A stretch of 64,000 nt of DNA. It comes from Jiella marina. GTDB taxonomy: Bacteria; Pseudomonadota; Alphaproteobacteria; Rhizobiales; Rhizobiaceae. Of this stretch, positions 42,308-51,529 are shown piece after piece. The stretch covers positions 124,001 to 188,000 of the forward strand of contig NZ_JAKQZG010000007.1 in NCBI RefSeq assembly GCF_024359545.1, in the 5' to 3' direction. The stretch's first letter is position 1, and every line of letters begins with the position of its first letter. The translations under genes were made by a program, and so were the position numbers. Below the pieces are notes generated by a model that ran no database searches, had not been told where the DNA came from, and saw only the letters and a list, made by a program, of their open reading frames with translations.

Positions 42308-43369
42308 TCAGTCCTGGCTCCGCGCCGCCCGGACGCTACGCCGCCAGATGAAGGAGGCATGCAAGGCGGTGCGTCCGCCTTCGAACGCGTCTTCGAGACA
42401 CAGAGTGGTCACCGTCTCGGCAATGGCTTCGACCGGCTGGGCGAAGGTCGTGAGATCGTAGGAGGCCCACCCGGCCTGCTCGATGTCGTCGAAGCCGATG
42501 ACGCAGAGATCTTCCGGCACCCGGAGCCCGAATTCCTTGCGCGCGCCGTCCATCAGGCCGCAGGCCAGCAGATCAGTGACGCAGAACACGCCGTCAGGCC
42601 GATCACGACCGGCAAACAGCGCGACCGCGCCCTGGTAGCCACTCTCATAGTTTGTCGGGCCCTTGCCGTAGCTCATGATTTCCAGGCCGGCCGAACGTGC
42701 CTCTTCGACGAAGGCCCGCTCGCGTGTCATGAGGCTTGGCGTGCCGGCAGCGGATGAGACCAGAGCCAGACGGCGGCAGCCCGCCCTCAGAAAGGCGTGG
42801 AGCGCGGTCCGTGCCGATTCCGCATTGTCGAGGCCGATGTGGTGGCAGCCTTCGACGGTTTCGTCGCGATTGTTGAGGATCAGGCGCTGGCCGCTCTCGA
42901 CGCAGGTGGCGATGATCGATGGCGACGGCGCCCCCGACAGCACGAGCGTCGCATCGGCCCGATAATGCAGCGCCTGACGCAGCGCATGTTCGACCCCCTT
43001 CTCGGGGGCGGCGGTGTTGACGATCATCGTCACCATGCCGGCGTTCTGGAGTTTCTGCGACACTTCCATCACCAGCCGAGACTGGAACGGCGTGCTGATA
43101 TCGGCGACGACGATGCAGACGATCCCGGTGCGCTGCCCCAACAGACCGCGCGCCAGATGATTGACGTGATAGCCCAGCATCTCTGCCGCCTTGAGCACGC
43201 GTTCCCTTGTGGCGGGTGCGACACTGGCTCCGGGTGTGAAGGTTCGCGAGACGGCGGAACGGGAAACACCCGCGAGATCGGCGACCTGCTGCGCCGAAAC
43301 GAAACCCGCGGGCGTTTTCCGATCCTCCTGCCGGGCTTTCAGCGCAGCCTCCAAAGTCGTTTTGTGCAC
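42308..43369 (-). CDS. LacI-family regulator of the sugar-phosphate-type ABC operon
   Basis: About 353 residues from a GTG at 43369. VSAQQVADLAGVSRSAVSR is the LacI helix-turn-helix; the sensor domain runs from GIVCIVVADISTPF to VIGFDDIEQAGWASYDLTT. The start is uncertain: no ATG lies between the far upstream end of the frame and the HTH. GTG 43369 or TTG 43354 would leave the 15-20 residues before the HTH that relatives have. A predicted operator overlaps the GTG. It is divergent from the ABC operon it probably represses. Confidence 0.82.
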   Translation of the reverse strand: MHKTTLEAALKARQEDRKTPAGFVSAQQVADLAGVSRSAVSRTFTPGASVAPATRERVLKAAEMLGYHVNHLARGLLGQRTGIVCIVVADISTPFQSRLVMEVSQKLQNAGMVTMIVNTAAPEKGVEHALRQALHYRADATLVLSGAPSPSIIATCVESGQRLILNNRDETVEGCHHIGLDNAESARTALHAFLRAGCRRLALVSSAAGTPSLMTRERAFVEEARSAGLEIMSYGKGPTNYESGYQGAVALFAGRDRPDGVFCVTDLLACGLMDGARKEFGLRVPEDLCVIGFDDIEQAGWASYDLTTFAQPVEAIAETVTTLCLEDAFEGGRTALHASFIWRRSVRAARSQD

Positions 43370-43378
43370 ATGCGTGCA
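43365..43378. promoter_or_regulatory. LacI-family operator 1 (ABC/phosphatase operon)
   Basis: TGCACATGCGTGCA, inverted repeat with one mismatch, overlapping the regulator's own predicted start codon. Fits autoregulation. Confidence 0.6.
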
Positions 43379-43442
43379 ATCAATTGTGCGGCGCCAAACT
43401 GGACCGGACGCAGTTGACAACGAATAATCAGGTGCGTCAAGT

Positions 43443-43456
43443 TGCACAGGTGTGCA
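43443..43456. promoter_or_regulatory. LacI-family operator 2 (ABC/phosphatase operon)
   Basis: TGCACAGGTGTGCA, perfect 6-bp arms with a 2-base centre, 39 bases before the binding-protein start. It matches operator 1 at 12 of 14 bases; the centres are 78 bp apart. Confidence 0.65.
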
Positions 43457-43494
43457 TTGGAGGATGCGCCAGACACGAGGTATGGGAGGATCAC

Positions 43495-44523
43495 ATGCCC
43501 TTTCGCAAGACACTTGCCGCAACGCTTCTTTCGGCGGCGGCCCTCTTCACCCTGCCGGCCCAGGCGGCCGGTCAGCTCAATCTCGTCTGCGCGGCGGACG
43601 TGAAGTGGTGCGAGCTGATGGAGAACGAGTTCGAGGCCGAGCACGATATCGACGTGAACATGGTTCGCATGAGCTCCGGTGAGGCTTATGCCCGCATCCG
43701 GGCCGAGGCGCGCAACCCGAAAACCGACATCTGGTGGGGCGGCACGGGCGATCCGCATCTCCAGGCGGCGTCCGAAGGGCTGACCGCCGAGTATCAGTCG
43801 CCGAAGCTGGAGGAGCTTCTGCCCTGGGCGAAGAACCAGGCCGAGGTTTCCGGCTATCGTACCGTCGGCATCTACTCCGGCGCGCTCGGCTGGGGCTACA
43901 ACACCGAGATCCTGGGCGAGAAGAACATCGAACCGCCGAAATGCTGGGCCGATCTGACGGACGAGCGTTTCAAGGGCGAGATCCAGATCGCCAATCCGAA
44001 TTCGTCCGGCACGGCCTACACGACGCTCGCGACGCTCGTGCAGCTGATGGGCGAGGACGAGGCGTTCGAGTTCCTGAAGAAGATGAACGCCAATGTCAGC
44101 CAGTACACCAAGTCGGGCTCGGCGCCGGTGAAATCCGCCGCGCGTGGTGAGAATGGCATCGGCATCGTCTTCATGCACGACGCCGTCGCCATGACCGTGC
44201 AGGGCTTCCCGGTGAAGACCGTGGCACCTTGCGAAGGCACCGGCTACGAGGTCGGCTCCATGTCGATCGTCGAGGGCGCACGCAACATGGAAAACGCCAA
44301 GATCTTCTATGATTGGGCGCTGTCTGCGGAGGTGCAGTCCAAGGCCGAGCAAGCGGATTCCTATCAGCTTCCCTCCAATGCCAACGCCAGCGTGCCGGAG
44401 GCGGCGCCGAAGCTCGAAGAGATCAAGCTGATCGACTACGACTTCGCCAAATACGGCGATCCGCAAACGCGCAAGGCGCTTCTGGAGCGTTGGGACAGCG
44501 AGATCGGCGCGATCGCCAACTGA
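43495..44523 (+). CDS. ABC binding protein, Fe3+/sugar-phosphate (AfuA-like) type
   Basis: 342 residues, Sec signal peptide with cleavage near AQAAGQ. LNLVCAADVKWCELMENEFE, TDIWWGGTGDPHLQAASEGL and NPNSSGTAYTTLATLVQLMG fit the family of ferric-iron and AfuA sugar-phosphate binding proteins. The paired tyrosines that bind iron in FbpA are not evident, and a phosphatase gene closes the operon, so a phosphorylated organic ligand is more likely than iron. GGGAGGATC lies before the ATG. A hairpin follows the stop. Confidence 0.88.
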   Translation: MPFRKTLAATLLSAAALFTLPAQAAGQLNLVCAADVKWCELMENEFEAEHDIDVNMVRMSSGEAYARIRAEARNPKTDIWWGGTGDPHLQAASEGLTAEYQSPKLEELLPWAKNQAEVSGYRTVGIYSGALGWGYNTEILGEKNIEPPKCWADLTDERFKGEIQIANPNSSGTAYTTLATLVQLMGEDEAFEFLKKMNANVSQYTKSGSAPVKSAARGENGIGIVFMHDAVAMTVQGFPVKTVAPCEGTGYEVGSMSIVEGARNMENAKIFYDWALSAEVQSKAEQADSYQLPSNANASVPEAAPKLEEIKLIDYDFAKYGDPQTRKALLERWDSEIGAIAN

Positions 44524-44538
44524 TCGGGCGAGAGGGCC

Positions 44539-44562
44539 GCGGGCGGGGAAATCTCCGCCCGC
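44539..44562 (+). terminator. Hairpin between binding protein and permease genes
   Basis: Perfect 8-bp arms (GCGGGCGG, CCGCCCGC) with an 8-base loop, 15 bases after the binding-protein stop, inside a 281-base gap. No T-run. Confidence 0.65.
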
Positions 44563-44804
44563 ACTATGGGGCCGCTGTCATCGCCCGCATCCAAAGGGCG
44601 TGATGGGCGGTCTACTCACGGATCGGCGCTTTCGATCGTGCACTCTTTCGCATGCGGCTGAGCCGTGGCGTGCGGCGGTCTTGCCGGGTTCTGTCCGTGT
44701 CCTGCCGGATCGTGACGTCACACCCGGGCTCCGTCTTTTCCATGCCGAAGGTCCGCCATGTGGCGCGCGTTCGGCCGACCACATTCCGATGAGGGGGAGG
44801 AACC

Positions 44805-47036
44805 ATGCAGCGGCGCGACCGGCGTCTCCTGATTGCAGGCTGTCTCGCCTTGGCCGGCCTGTTCGTCGTGCCGTGGTACAATTTCTATCCGGGACTGCTT
44901 TCCACCGAATGGCTCGGCTCCTTTCCGCTCGGAGCCGATGTCGCGCCGGCCGTGGTGCAGCTCTTCGAAGTCGGCCGATGGTGGCTTCTGCCTTATGTTG
45001 TTCCGGTCATCCTGGCGGGGCTCGCCTTCGCGACCTCGGACCAGACGAAACGCGCCAATCTCCTGATCTGGGCAGGGGCGATCGGCATCAGCTGGTTTCT
45101 TCTGGAAGGCTTCTCGATCGGCCTGCGGGGTTGGAACTTCTCGTTTCTTGCAGCCATCTTCCGCGACCTCCCCGAGGGCCAGTCGGCGAAGGGACTTGGC
45201 GGCGGCCTCTTCGCCCTGGCGAGCCTTCTCCTCTTGAGTTTCGGCCTCGCGGAGCGCGGAGCCATGCGCGGCGATGCCTTCATCGTCGGCGCCATCATCA
45301 TCCTGATCGCCCTCGTTGCGACATTCGTGATCTACCCGATCGCCAGTATCTTCATCGGCGCGTTCCAGACCTTCACCGGCGCATTCGACTCGACGGCCTT
45401 CGTCCGCAACATCACCGATCCGGCGATCTGGTCGCTCGATTGCCTGGTGGGGCCGCGTTCCTGCGGTGTCGCCTGGCGAACCCTGACGCTGGCACTTTGC
45501 ACGGCGGCCGGGACCACCGTGCTCGGCCTTGCCTTCGCGCTCGTCGCGACGCGCACGCGCTTCCCCTTCAAGCGCGGCCTGCGCCTGATCACGGTCCTGC
45601 CGATCATCACCCCGCCCTTCGTCATCGGCCTCGCTCTCATCCTGCTTTTCGGCCGCTCGGGCGTGATCACTGAATTCGTCGCCGATCTGCTCGGGCTCGA
45701 GGCCGGGCGCTGGCTCTATGGGCTGACGGGTATCTGGATCGCCCAGATGCTCTCCTTCACGCCGATCGCCTTCCTGGTGCTGATCGGTGTTGTGGAAGGC
45801 GTGAGTCCCGCCATGGAAGAGGCCTCCCAGACACTGCGCGCCGATCGCTCGCGAACCTTCTGGACGGTTTCCCTGCCGCTCATGCGCTCCGGCATCGCCA
45901 ACGCCTTTCTCATTGGCTTCATTGAGAGCATGGCGGATTTCGGCAATCCCCTGGTCCTGGGCGCAAGCCAGGGCGTCCTGTCGACCGAAATCTTCTTCGC
46001 TGTCGTCGGCGCCCAGAACGATCCGGCGCGCGCCGCCGTGCTGGCGCTCGTGCTTCTCACCTTCACCCTGACAGCCTTCTTCATCCAGCGGGCCTGGCTG
46101 AAGGGCAAGGACTTCACCACCATCACCGGCAAGGCCGATTCCGGCATCCATGCCGGCCTGTCCCCGCAAATGGCCGCGACCTGCTACGCGCTGGTCGTCC
46201 CATGGCTGATCTTCACGCTGACGGTCTATGCGATGATCATGTTCGGCGGCTTCGTGCGGACCTGGGGTCTCGACCACACCTTCACACTGGAGCATTTCGC
46301 CCAGGCCTTTTCCGTGGTCGTCGACGCGAGCGGCATCCGCTGGACAGGCGTCGCCTGGGATTCCTTCTGGACGACGATGGAGATCGCAGCCCTTGCGGCG
46401 CCGCTGACAGCGGCCGTCGGCCTGCTGGCGGCCTATCTGATCGTCAGACAGAAATTCTGGGGCAAGCAGGTCTTCGAATTTGCCCTGATGCTCAGCTTCG
46501 CCATCCCCGGCACGGTCATCGGCATCAGCTATGTTCTGGCCTTCAACCTGCCGCCGATCGAACTCACCGGCACGGCCGCGATCCTCGTCATCTGCTTTGT
46601 CTTCCGCAACATGCCGGTGGGCGTTCGCGGCGGCATTGCGGCGATGAGCCAGCTCGACAAGAGCCTCGACGAGGCTTCGCTGACGCTGGGTGCACGTTCT
46701 TCCACGACGCTGCGCCGGGTGATCCTGCCGCTTCTGCGGCCGGCGATCTTCTCCGCACTCGTCTACAGCTTCGTGCGTTCCATCACCTCGATCAGCGCCG
46801 TGATCTTCCTGGTCAGCGCCCAATACAACATGGCGACCGCCTATATCGTCGGGCTGGTCGAGAACGGCGAATATGGTGTCGCGATCGCCTATTCGGCAGC
46901 CCTCATCGTTGTGATGATCGGCATCATCGCCAGCTTCCAGCTCCTCGTCGGCCGCAGGCGTCTCAGGCGCGAGGATCGCGTTGCCCAGAGAAAGGCCGGC
47001 GCCGTTGCCGCTACCCCAAGGGAGAGGACCATATGA
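44805..47036 (+). CDS. ABC permease with two fused permease units (AfuB/FbpB-like)
   Basis: 743 residues with about 14-16 membrane segments. Two coupling loops are seen: EEASQTLRADRSRTFWTVSLP in the first half and EASLTLGARSSTTLRRVILP in the second, as in the fused FbpB/AfuB permeases. The first ~200 residues are an extra membrane region of several helices. GGAGG lies before the ATG at 44805. The stop overlaps the ATPase start by 4 bases. Confidence 0.92.
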   Translation: MQRRDRRLLIAGCLALAGLFVVPWYNFYPGLLSTEWLGSFPLGADVAPAVVQLFEVGRWWLLPYVVPVILAGLAFATSDQTKRANLLIWAGAIGISWFLLEGFSIGLRGWNFSFLAAIFRDLPEGQSAKGLGGGLFALASLLLLSFGLAERGAMRGDAFIVGAIIILIALVATFVIYPIASIFIGAFQTFTGAFDSTAFVRNITDPAIWSLDCLVGPRSCGVAWRTLTLALCTAAGTTVLGLAFALVATRTRFPFKRGLRLITVLPIITPPFVIGLALILLFGRSGVITEFVADLLGLEAGRWLYGLTGIWIAQMLSFTPIAFLVLIGVVEGVSPAMEEASQTLRADRSRTFWTVSLPLMRSGIANAFLIGFIESMADFGNPLVLGASQGVLSTEIFFAVVGAQNDPARAAVLALVLLTFTLTAFFIQRAWLKGKDFTTITGKADSGIHAGLSPQMAATCYALVVPWLIFTLTVYAMIMFGGFVRTWGLDHTFTLEHFAQAFSVVVDASGIRWTGVAWDSFWTTMEIAALAAPLTAAVGLLAAYLIVRQKFWGKQVFEFALMLSFAIPGTVIGISYVLAFNLPPIELTGTAAILVICFVFRNMPVGVRGGIAAMSQLDKSLDEASLTLGARSSTTLRRVILPLLRPAIFSALVYSFVRSITSISAVIFLVSAQYNMATAYIVGLVENGEYGVAIAYSAALIVVMIGIIASFQLLVGRRRLRREDRVAQRKAGAVAATPRERTI

Positions 47037-48100
47037 GCTTCGAGATCCGGCCGGGCGCCGTCCGCTTCGTGGGCATCCGCAAGGCCTTCGGCGACTTCGT
47101 GGCGATACGCGATCTGAACCTCGAGATCGAGGCGGGCCAGCTCGTCACCCTCCTCGGCCCGTCCGGCTGCGGCAAGACGACGACGCTCAGAATGCTCGCA
47201 GGCCTCGAGCAGCCGACCGCCGGCAGGATCCTGATCGGCGGCAGGGACGTGACGACCTTTCCGGCCAATGAGCGGGACGTCTCGATGGTCTTTCAGTCCT
47301 ATGCCCTCTTTCCGCACATGACCGTCGGCGAAAACGTCGCCTACGGCCTCGTCTCGACCGGCGTCGGCAAGAAGGATGCAGCAGCGCGTGCCGAGGATGC
47401 GCTCGAACTGGTCGGCCTCGGTGGCTTCGCCAAGCGCCTGCCGAGCGAGCTTTCCGGCGGCCAGCAGCAGCGTGTCGCCGTCGCCCGCGCCCTCGTTCTG
47501 GAGCCGCAGGTGCTGCTTCTTGACGAGCCGCTCTCCAATCTCGATGCAAGGCTTCGCCGGCAGGTGCGCACGGAGATCCGTGAGCTTCAGCAACGGCTCG
47601 GTTTCACGGCCGTCTACGTGACCCACGACCAGGAGGAGGCACTTGCCGTCTCGGATCGCATCGTCGTCATGGCCGACGGCGAGATCGCCCAGATCGGCAC
47701 GCCGCGCGAACTTTATGAAGAGCCGGCTTCCGCTTTCATTGCGGACTTCATCGGCGAGGCCAATGTCGTGCCCTGCACGGTGACGACCGTCGAAGCCGGT
47801 ATCGCCCATTTCAACATCGAATCGTTGAGCCATTCGGCCCCGTCGCACCGCGCGACACCGGGAAAGGCGCAACTCGCGGTGCGCCCGAACGCCATTCGGA
47901 TCGGCGAGCCGGGCAGCGATCCAGGGTTGCAAGGTCGGATCATGAGCGCGGCCTATCTCGGCGATCATGTCGAATACGAGATCGAGACACCTGTCGGAAG
48001 ACTGTTCGCCATCGATCCCGCAGTGGAGCGCATTCACCCGGTCGAATCGGAGGTCCGCCTCAGCCTGCGCAATCGCGGCGTCGCGGTCATTCCCCAGTGA
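47033..48100 (+). CDS. ABC ATPase (AfuC/FbpC/PotA-like)
   Basis: 355 residues. Walker A GPSGCGKTTT, Q-loop VFQSYALFPHM, signature LSGGQQQRVAVARAL, Walker B LLLDEPLSNLD, switch THDQEEAL, and a C-terminal TOBE-type regulatory domain of about 110 residues. The ATG is fixed by the ATGA overlap with the permease. It powers the importer. Confidence 0.93.
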   Translation: MSFEIRPGAVRFVGIRKAFGDFVAIRDLNLEIEAGQLVTLLGPSGCGKTTTLRMLAGLEQPTAGRILIGGRDVTTFPANERDVSMVFQSYALFPHMTVGENVAYGLVSTGVGKKDAAARAEDALELVGLGGFAKRLPSELSGGQQQRVAVARALVLEPQVLLLDEPLSNLDARLRRQVRTEIRELQQRLGFTAVYVTHDQEEALAVSDRIVVMADGEIAQIGTPRELYEEPASAFIADFIGEANVVPCTVTTVEAGIAHFNIESLSHSAPSHRATPGKAQLAVRPNAIRIGEPGSDPGLQGRIMSAAYLGDHVEYEIETPVGRLFAIDPAVERIHPVESEVRLSLRNRGVAVIPQ

Positions 48101-48137
48101 GATCATTCATACGCGTTTCAGAAAGAGCAACTCGCCG

Positions 48138-48938
48138 ATGACCAGCCCGGACCCCGCCGCCGAACGCTTCGCCCTGGCGCAGACCATCGCCGAGAGCGCG
48201 GGAAAACTGGCGCTCGACTATTTTCGCCATCCCGAGCGGCTTCGCATCGAGGCGAAGGTCAATGCGCAGGACATGGTCTCCCAGGCCGACCGGGAGGTCG
48301 AGGAATTGATCCGGGCCGGCATCGCCGATCGGTTTCCCGAAGACCGCATCATTGGCGAGGAGTTCGGCTTCGACCGGAAGCAGTCGGACTATACGTGGGT
48401 GATCGATCCGATCGACGGGACGAGCCCTTTCGTCAATGGCATCCCCGCCTGGTGCGTGTCGATCGCGCTGATCAGCGGCGAGCGCCATGTGGCGGGCGTC
48501 ATCTTCGCGCCCTGCACCGGCGAACTCTACGCCGCGCGGGCAGGCCATGGCGCGACGATGAACGGCCGCGCGCTCTCCGTTGCCAAGGATGCGACGCTTG
48601 CCGATGGCCTCATGGGGCTCGGTGCGAACCACCGCGTGCCCGCCCGGGCGGTTTCGGAATTCGTGCGCTTGCTCCTGGAGCATGGCGGCATGTTCACCCG
48701 CAACGGCTCCGGCGCGCTGATGCTGGCCTATGTCGCGGCGGGTCGGCTTGCAGCCTACTACGAGCCCCACATCAATGCCTGGGACTGCCTCGCTGGTCTC
48801 TGCCTCGTGCGCGAGGCAGGAGGCTGGACGAACGACTTCTTCGCGGAATCAGGTCTTGAGAAAGGCGGCCGGGTGATTGCAGCTGCGCAGAAGGCGAAGG
48901 AGCCGCTCCTGAAGCTGATCGAGGCGAGTGGGGCCTGA
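48138..48938 (+). CDS. Inositol-monophosphatase-family phosphatase
   Basis: 266 residues. GEEFGF, DPIDGTSPFVNG and INAWDCLAG are the Mg2+/Li+-sensitive phosphatase motifs (usual DPxDGTxNF; here SPF replaces the NF). Family members hydrolyse inositol, histidinol, fructose-1,6-bis- or sugar phosphates and adenosine bisphosphate. At the end of a LacI-controlled sugar-phosphate-type ABC operon, it is expected to dephosphorylate the imported ester. It starts 37 bases after the ATPase. A histidinol-phosphate role is less likely here, since no his gene is near. Confidence 0.88.
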   Translation: MTSPDPAAERFALAQTIAESAGKLALDYFRHPERLRIEAKVNAQDMVSQADREVEELIRAGIADRFPEDRIIGEEFGFDRKQSDYTWVIDPIDGTSPFVNGIPAWCVSIALISGERHVAGVIFAPCTGELYAARAGHGATMNGRALSVAKDATLADGLMGLGANHRVPARAVSEFVRLLLEHGGMFTRNGSGALMLAYVAAGRLAAYYEPHINAWDCLAGLCLVREAGGWTNDFFAESGLEKGGRVIAAAQKAKEPLLKLIEASGA

Positions 48939-49038
48939 AGCTTCGCACGCGAACGCGTCTGCCCCTCCGCGGCTTTTTCTGTCGCGACCATTCTCCCGGG
49001 CCGCGCTCGACAAAGAAGGCGCACCGAGGCAATGGCGT

Positions 49039-49866
49039 TCAGGCTGCAACAGCCCAGGCACCGGACCGGGCGGCTTGCTGTGCAAACTCGGCGAAGTCGC
49101 GCGGTGGGCGGCGCAACGCGCGCATCACCCCGTCGGTGAGATGTGCGTTGCGCCCGTCGAGCGTTTCGCGGGCGATGGCGGTGAAGACGTCCGCCACGAA
49201 CTCTCCGCCCGATTGGGCGATGGCGGCGTGGAAATCCTCGAAGCTGATCGGAATATGCCGGATCGGCCGGCCGATGGCCGAGGACAGCTCCGTTGCCATG
49301 TCGGCGAAGGTCAACAGGCGGGGTCCGGTCACCTCGTACAACTCCCCCTCGTGTCCCTCTTCGGTCAGAGCCGCCACGGCAATATCGGCGATGTCGTCGA
49401 CATCGATGATCGGCTCGGGCGTGTCGCCGCCTGGCATCGGCAGAACGCCGTCCAGGATCGGGGCGCGCAGGTAGCCTTCGGAGAAGTTCTGCGCAAACCA
49501 TGCGGAACGCACGATGGTGAAGCCGAGGTTTGAAGCGCGGACGACGTCCTCGCCCTGCCGAGCGTGATGCTCGCTTCGGCCGGAGAGCAGGACGAGACGC
49601 TCGACACCCGCGGCTTTCGCAGCCTCGCAGAGCGCGCCGAGCTTCTCGATGGCTCCCGGGAAGGCGAGGTCCGGAAAGTAGGTGACATAAGCGGATCCGA
49701 CCCCGTCCAGGGTGGCCGCCCATGTGTCGGGTGCCTCCCAGTCGAACGGTGTCTCGGATTGGCGCGAGCCGAGCCTTACGGCATGGCCGCCCGCGGCGAG
49801 CCGGGTGGCGACGCGCGAGCCGGTCTTGCCGGTTGCGCCGATGACGAGGATGGGTTTCGGTTGCAT
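49039..49866 (-). CDS. NmrA-like NAD(P)-binding protein
   Basis: 275 residues. ILVIGATGKTGSRVATRLAAGG is the glycine-rich dinucleotide motif; the rest follows the NmrA/azoreductase-like atypical SDR group (VERLVLLSGRSEHH, FTIVRSAWFAQNFSE, DVDDIADIAVAAL). The typical SDR Tyr-x-x-x-Lys is absent, so it may be a redox sensor or a quinone/azo reductase. ATG 49866 has GGGAGA upstream. A copy of the AraC-type motif lies about 90 bases before the start. Confidence 0.82.
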   Translation of the reverse strand: MQPKPILVIGATGKTGSRVATRLAAGGHAVRLGSRQSETPFDWEAPDTWAATLDGVGSAYVTYFPDLAFPGAIEKLGALCEAAKAAGVERLVLLSGRSEHHARQGEDVVRASNLGFTIVRSAWFAQNFSEGYLRAPILDGVLPMPGGDTPEPIIDVDDIADIAVAALTEEGHEGELYEVTGPRLLTFADMATELSSAIGRPIRHIPISFEDFHAAIAQSGGEFVADVFTAIARETLDGRNAHLTDGVMRALRRPPRDFAEFAQQAARSGAWAVAA

Positions 49867-49954
49867 GGTCGGTCTCCCTGCGCTGGGATGGTGGTCTGGA
49901 AAAGACGCGAGTCTGGAAAGGGCGAGGCCTGATCGCACATGCCCCATCCAACGC

Positions 49955-49971
49955 TTTGGCCGTTTCTGCCA
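49955..49971 (+). promoter_or_regulatory. AraC-type site C, upstream of the NmrA-like gene
   Basis: TTGGCCGTTTCTGCCAG matches the same motif at 51696-51712 (15 of 17) and 53000-53016. A weaker half-copy (CCATCCAA, 49943-49950) lies 21 bases upstream. Confidence 0.55.
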
Positions 49972-50112
49972 GAGAAGTTGTTCGGCGCCTGATCCGCTCA
50001 TGCGCCAAATGGGCTTCGCCGAGTGCCAGGTGCACCCTGCGGCCCTTGCAGGCGCGGTGGAGACGTCAGGCGCCGACAGGCGAGGCCTGAAGTCCTTGGA
50101 AGAAGCTGTGGA

Positions 50113-50598
50113 TCACAGGTCTTCGATGGCCGCGGACCGGATGTCCGGCCACTTTTCGTCGGCGGTGGCGAGCACCTCTTCGCGATTTGCGAGGTACTTC
50201 TCGAAGACTGCGGCGTTGACGAAGAGGTAGAGCTTGCCGTCGACGATATCGGCATAGCGCACATCGCCATCGAGCTTCTTGCCCACAAAGACGCCATAGG
50301 CGCAGAAGCCGCCGAATTGCGGGAGATAGGCGCCGGGATCGGTGTCGAAGCGCTGCTGCGCCGCCTCGCTGGCGAAGTAGTAGTCCACCCCGTCATGGGC
50401 GGAGGTGTAGACGGCATCGCCGATCCGGGGCGCCTCGCTATCGAACATCGCGACCGGGTCGAAGCCGTGCATGCCGAGGGGTTTGCCCGTCAGCGTCAGT
50501 CCGTTCGAGACATTGTACTCGTCGGCGGCGAAGGCGGCTGGCGTCAAGGCGAGCATCGCAGCCATCGCGATGGAGGAAAAGCAGAGAGCGGTTTTCAT
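50113..50598 (-). CDS. Secreted YHS-domain protein
   Basis: 161 residues with a Sec signal peptide (cleavage near AAFAADEYN). The region HGFDPVAMFDSEAPRIGDAVYTSAHDGVDYYFASEAAQQRF with FGGFCAYGV is a YHS-type domain, thought to bind a metal in some proteins. Gene lies 47 bases downstream of the isochorismatase-like gene, same strand, so one operon. Function unknown. Confidence 0.82.
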   Translation of the reverse strand: MKTALCFSSIAMAAMLALTPAAFAADEYNVSNGLTLTGKPLGMHGFDPVAMFDSEAPRIGDAVYTSAHDGVDYYFASEAAQQRFDTDPGAYLPQFGGFCAYGVFVGKKLDGDVRYADIVDGKLYLFVNAAVFEKYLANREEVLATADEKWPDIRSAAIEDL

Positions 50599-50645
50599 GG
50601 GTCTGATCCTTTCGGGGTGGGGAGGTGATGACAGGAGGGGGGAAG

Positions 50646-51503
50646 TCAGGCCGCACGGGCGATGCGCTGGACAGCGTCGTCCGTCCACCAGACGCCGTTG
50701 GCGACCATGCGGAAGTTGATGATCGCGGCGAGGTAGCCGTCGCCTTCGGGCACCTTCGCGCCGGCTGTCGCGTCGCGCACGACGGCGACCTCGTAGCCGA
50801 GTTCCAGAAGCTCGTAGAGATGCGCCTGGGTGCACAGATTGGCCGACATGCCGGCGAGGATGACCTTGTCGATTCCGCGCTTGCGAAGCTGCAGGTTCAG
50901 ATCGTTCTGCGCTGGGCCATAGACCTTGTGGGGCGAGCAGATGACGGTTTCGCCGTCCTCGATGTACTTCTTGTATTGCGGCATCCAGTCGGCGCCGGAG
51001 CCTTCGAAATTGTCGAGGTCGAGCGGGCCGGGCCGATCGAACATGCCGATCGAGTGCATGGTCTTTTCGAGGGTGCCCTCGAACTGCCATTTGTGATCGT
51101 GCGGGTAGTAGTAGTGCGGCGAGATGAACACCGGCATTCCGGCCGTCTTGGCGGCGGCGAACAGCCTTTCGATGTTGTCGACGGTGCCCTGTTCCGTCAC
51201 GCTCTCTCCGACAACGCCCCAGGTGACGCCGTCCTTCGAGAGGAAGTCGATCTGCGGGTCGGTGACCACGAGCGCGGTGCGGCCCGGCTCGATCTTCATA
51301 TCGACCTGCGGCAGGCCCGGCTCTGCAGGATCGGCGTAGAGCGCACGGGCTTCGTCGGAGGCGGCCTCCGCGCTTCCCGCGGAGGCGGCGACGAGGCTTG
51401 CTGCCGCGGCGCTGGTTGCCCCCATCATCAGGCGCCGGCGCGCCATGTCGACACGCTCGAGGCTGACATCGCAACCGCATGCGGGTGTGTGTTCGTGATC
51501 CAT
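50646..51503 (-). CDS. Isochorismatase-family cysteine hydrolase with Tat-type leader
   Basis: 285 residues. The catalytic triad of the family is visible: Asp in VVTDPQIDFL, Lys in the middle region and Cys in AGMSANLCTQAHL. The N-terminus has ARRRLMMGATSAAAASLVAA, a probable twin-arginine signal, preceded by an unusual CGC-containing segment. Most family members are cytoplasmic amidases, so an exported form is unusual. Operon with a secreted YHS protein; a 9-bp-arm palindrome and an AraC-type site lie upstream. Substrate unknown (amide, N-carbamoyl compound or similar). Confidence 0.85.
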   Translation of the reverse strand: MDHEHTPACGCDVSLERVDMARRRLMMGATSAAAASLVAASAGSAEAASDEARALYADPAEPGLPQVDMKIEPGRTALVVTDPQIDFLSKDGVTWGVVGESVTEQGTVDNIERLFAAAKTAGMPVFISPHYYYPHDHKWQFEGTLEKTMHSIGMFDRPGPLDLDNFEGSGADWMPQYKKYIEDGETVICSPHKVYGPAQNDLNLQLRKRGIDKVILAGMSANLCTQAHLYELLELGYEVAVVRDATAGAKVPEGDGYLAAIINFRMVANGVWWTDDAVQRIARAA

Positions 51504-51529
51504 TTCCGTCTCCTTCGGTGGGCTGATGA

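Noticed and set aside
43495-44523. Ferric-iron binding protein
   Set aside because: Tyrosine pair for iron is not evident and a phosphatase gene ends the operon; kept only as an alternative.
44718-46823. 701-residue minus-strand open frame
   Set aside because: Antisense to the ABC permease, rich in Arg/Asp/Glu/Gly as expected of a complement of membrane-protein codons; the plus strand has intact motifs and a ribosome site.
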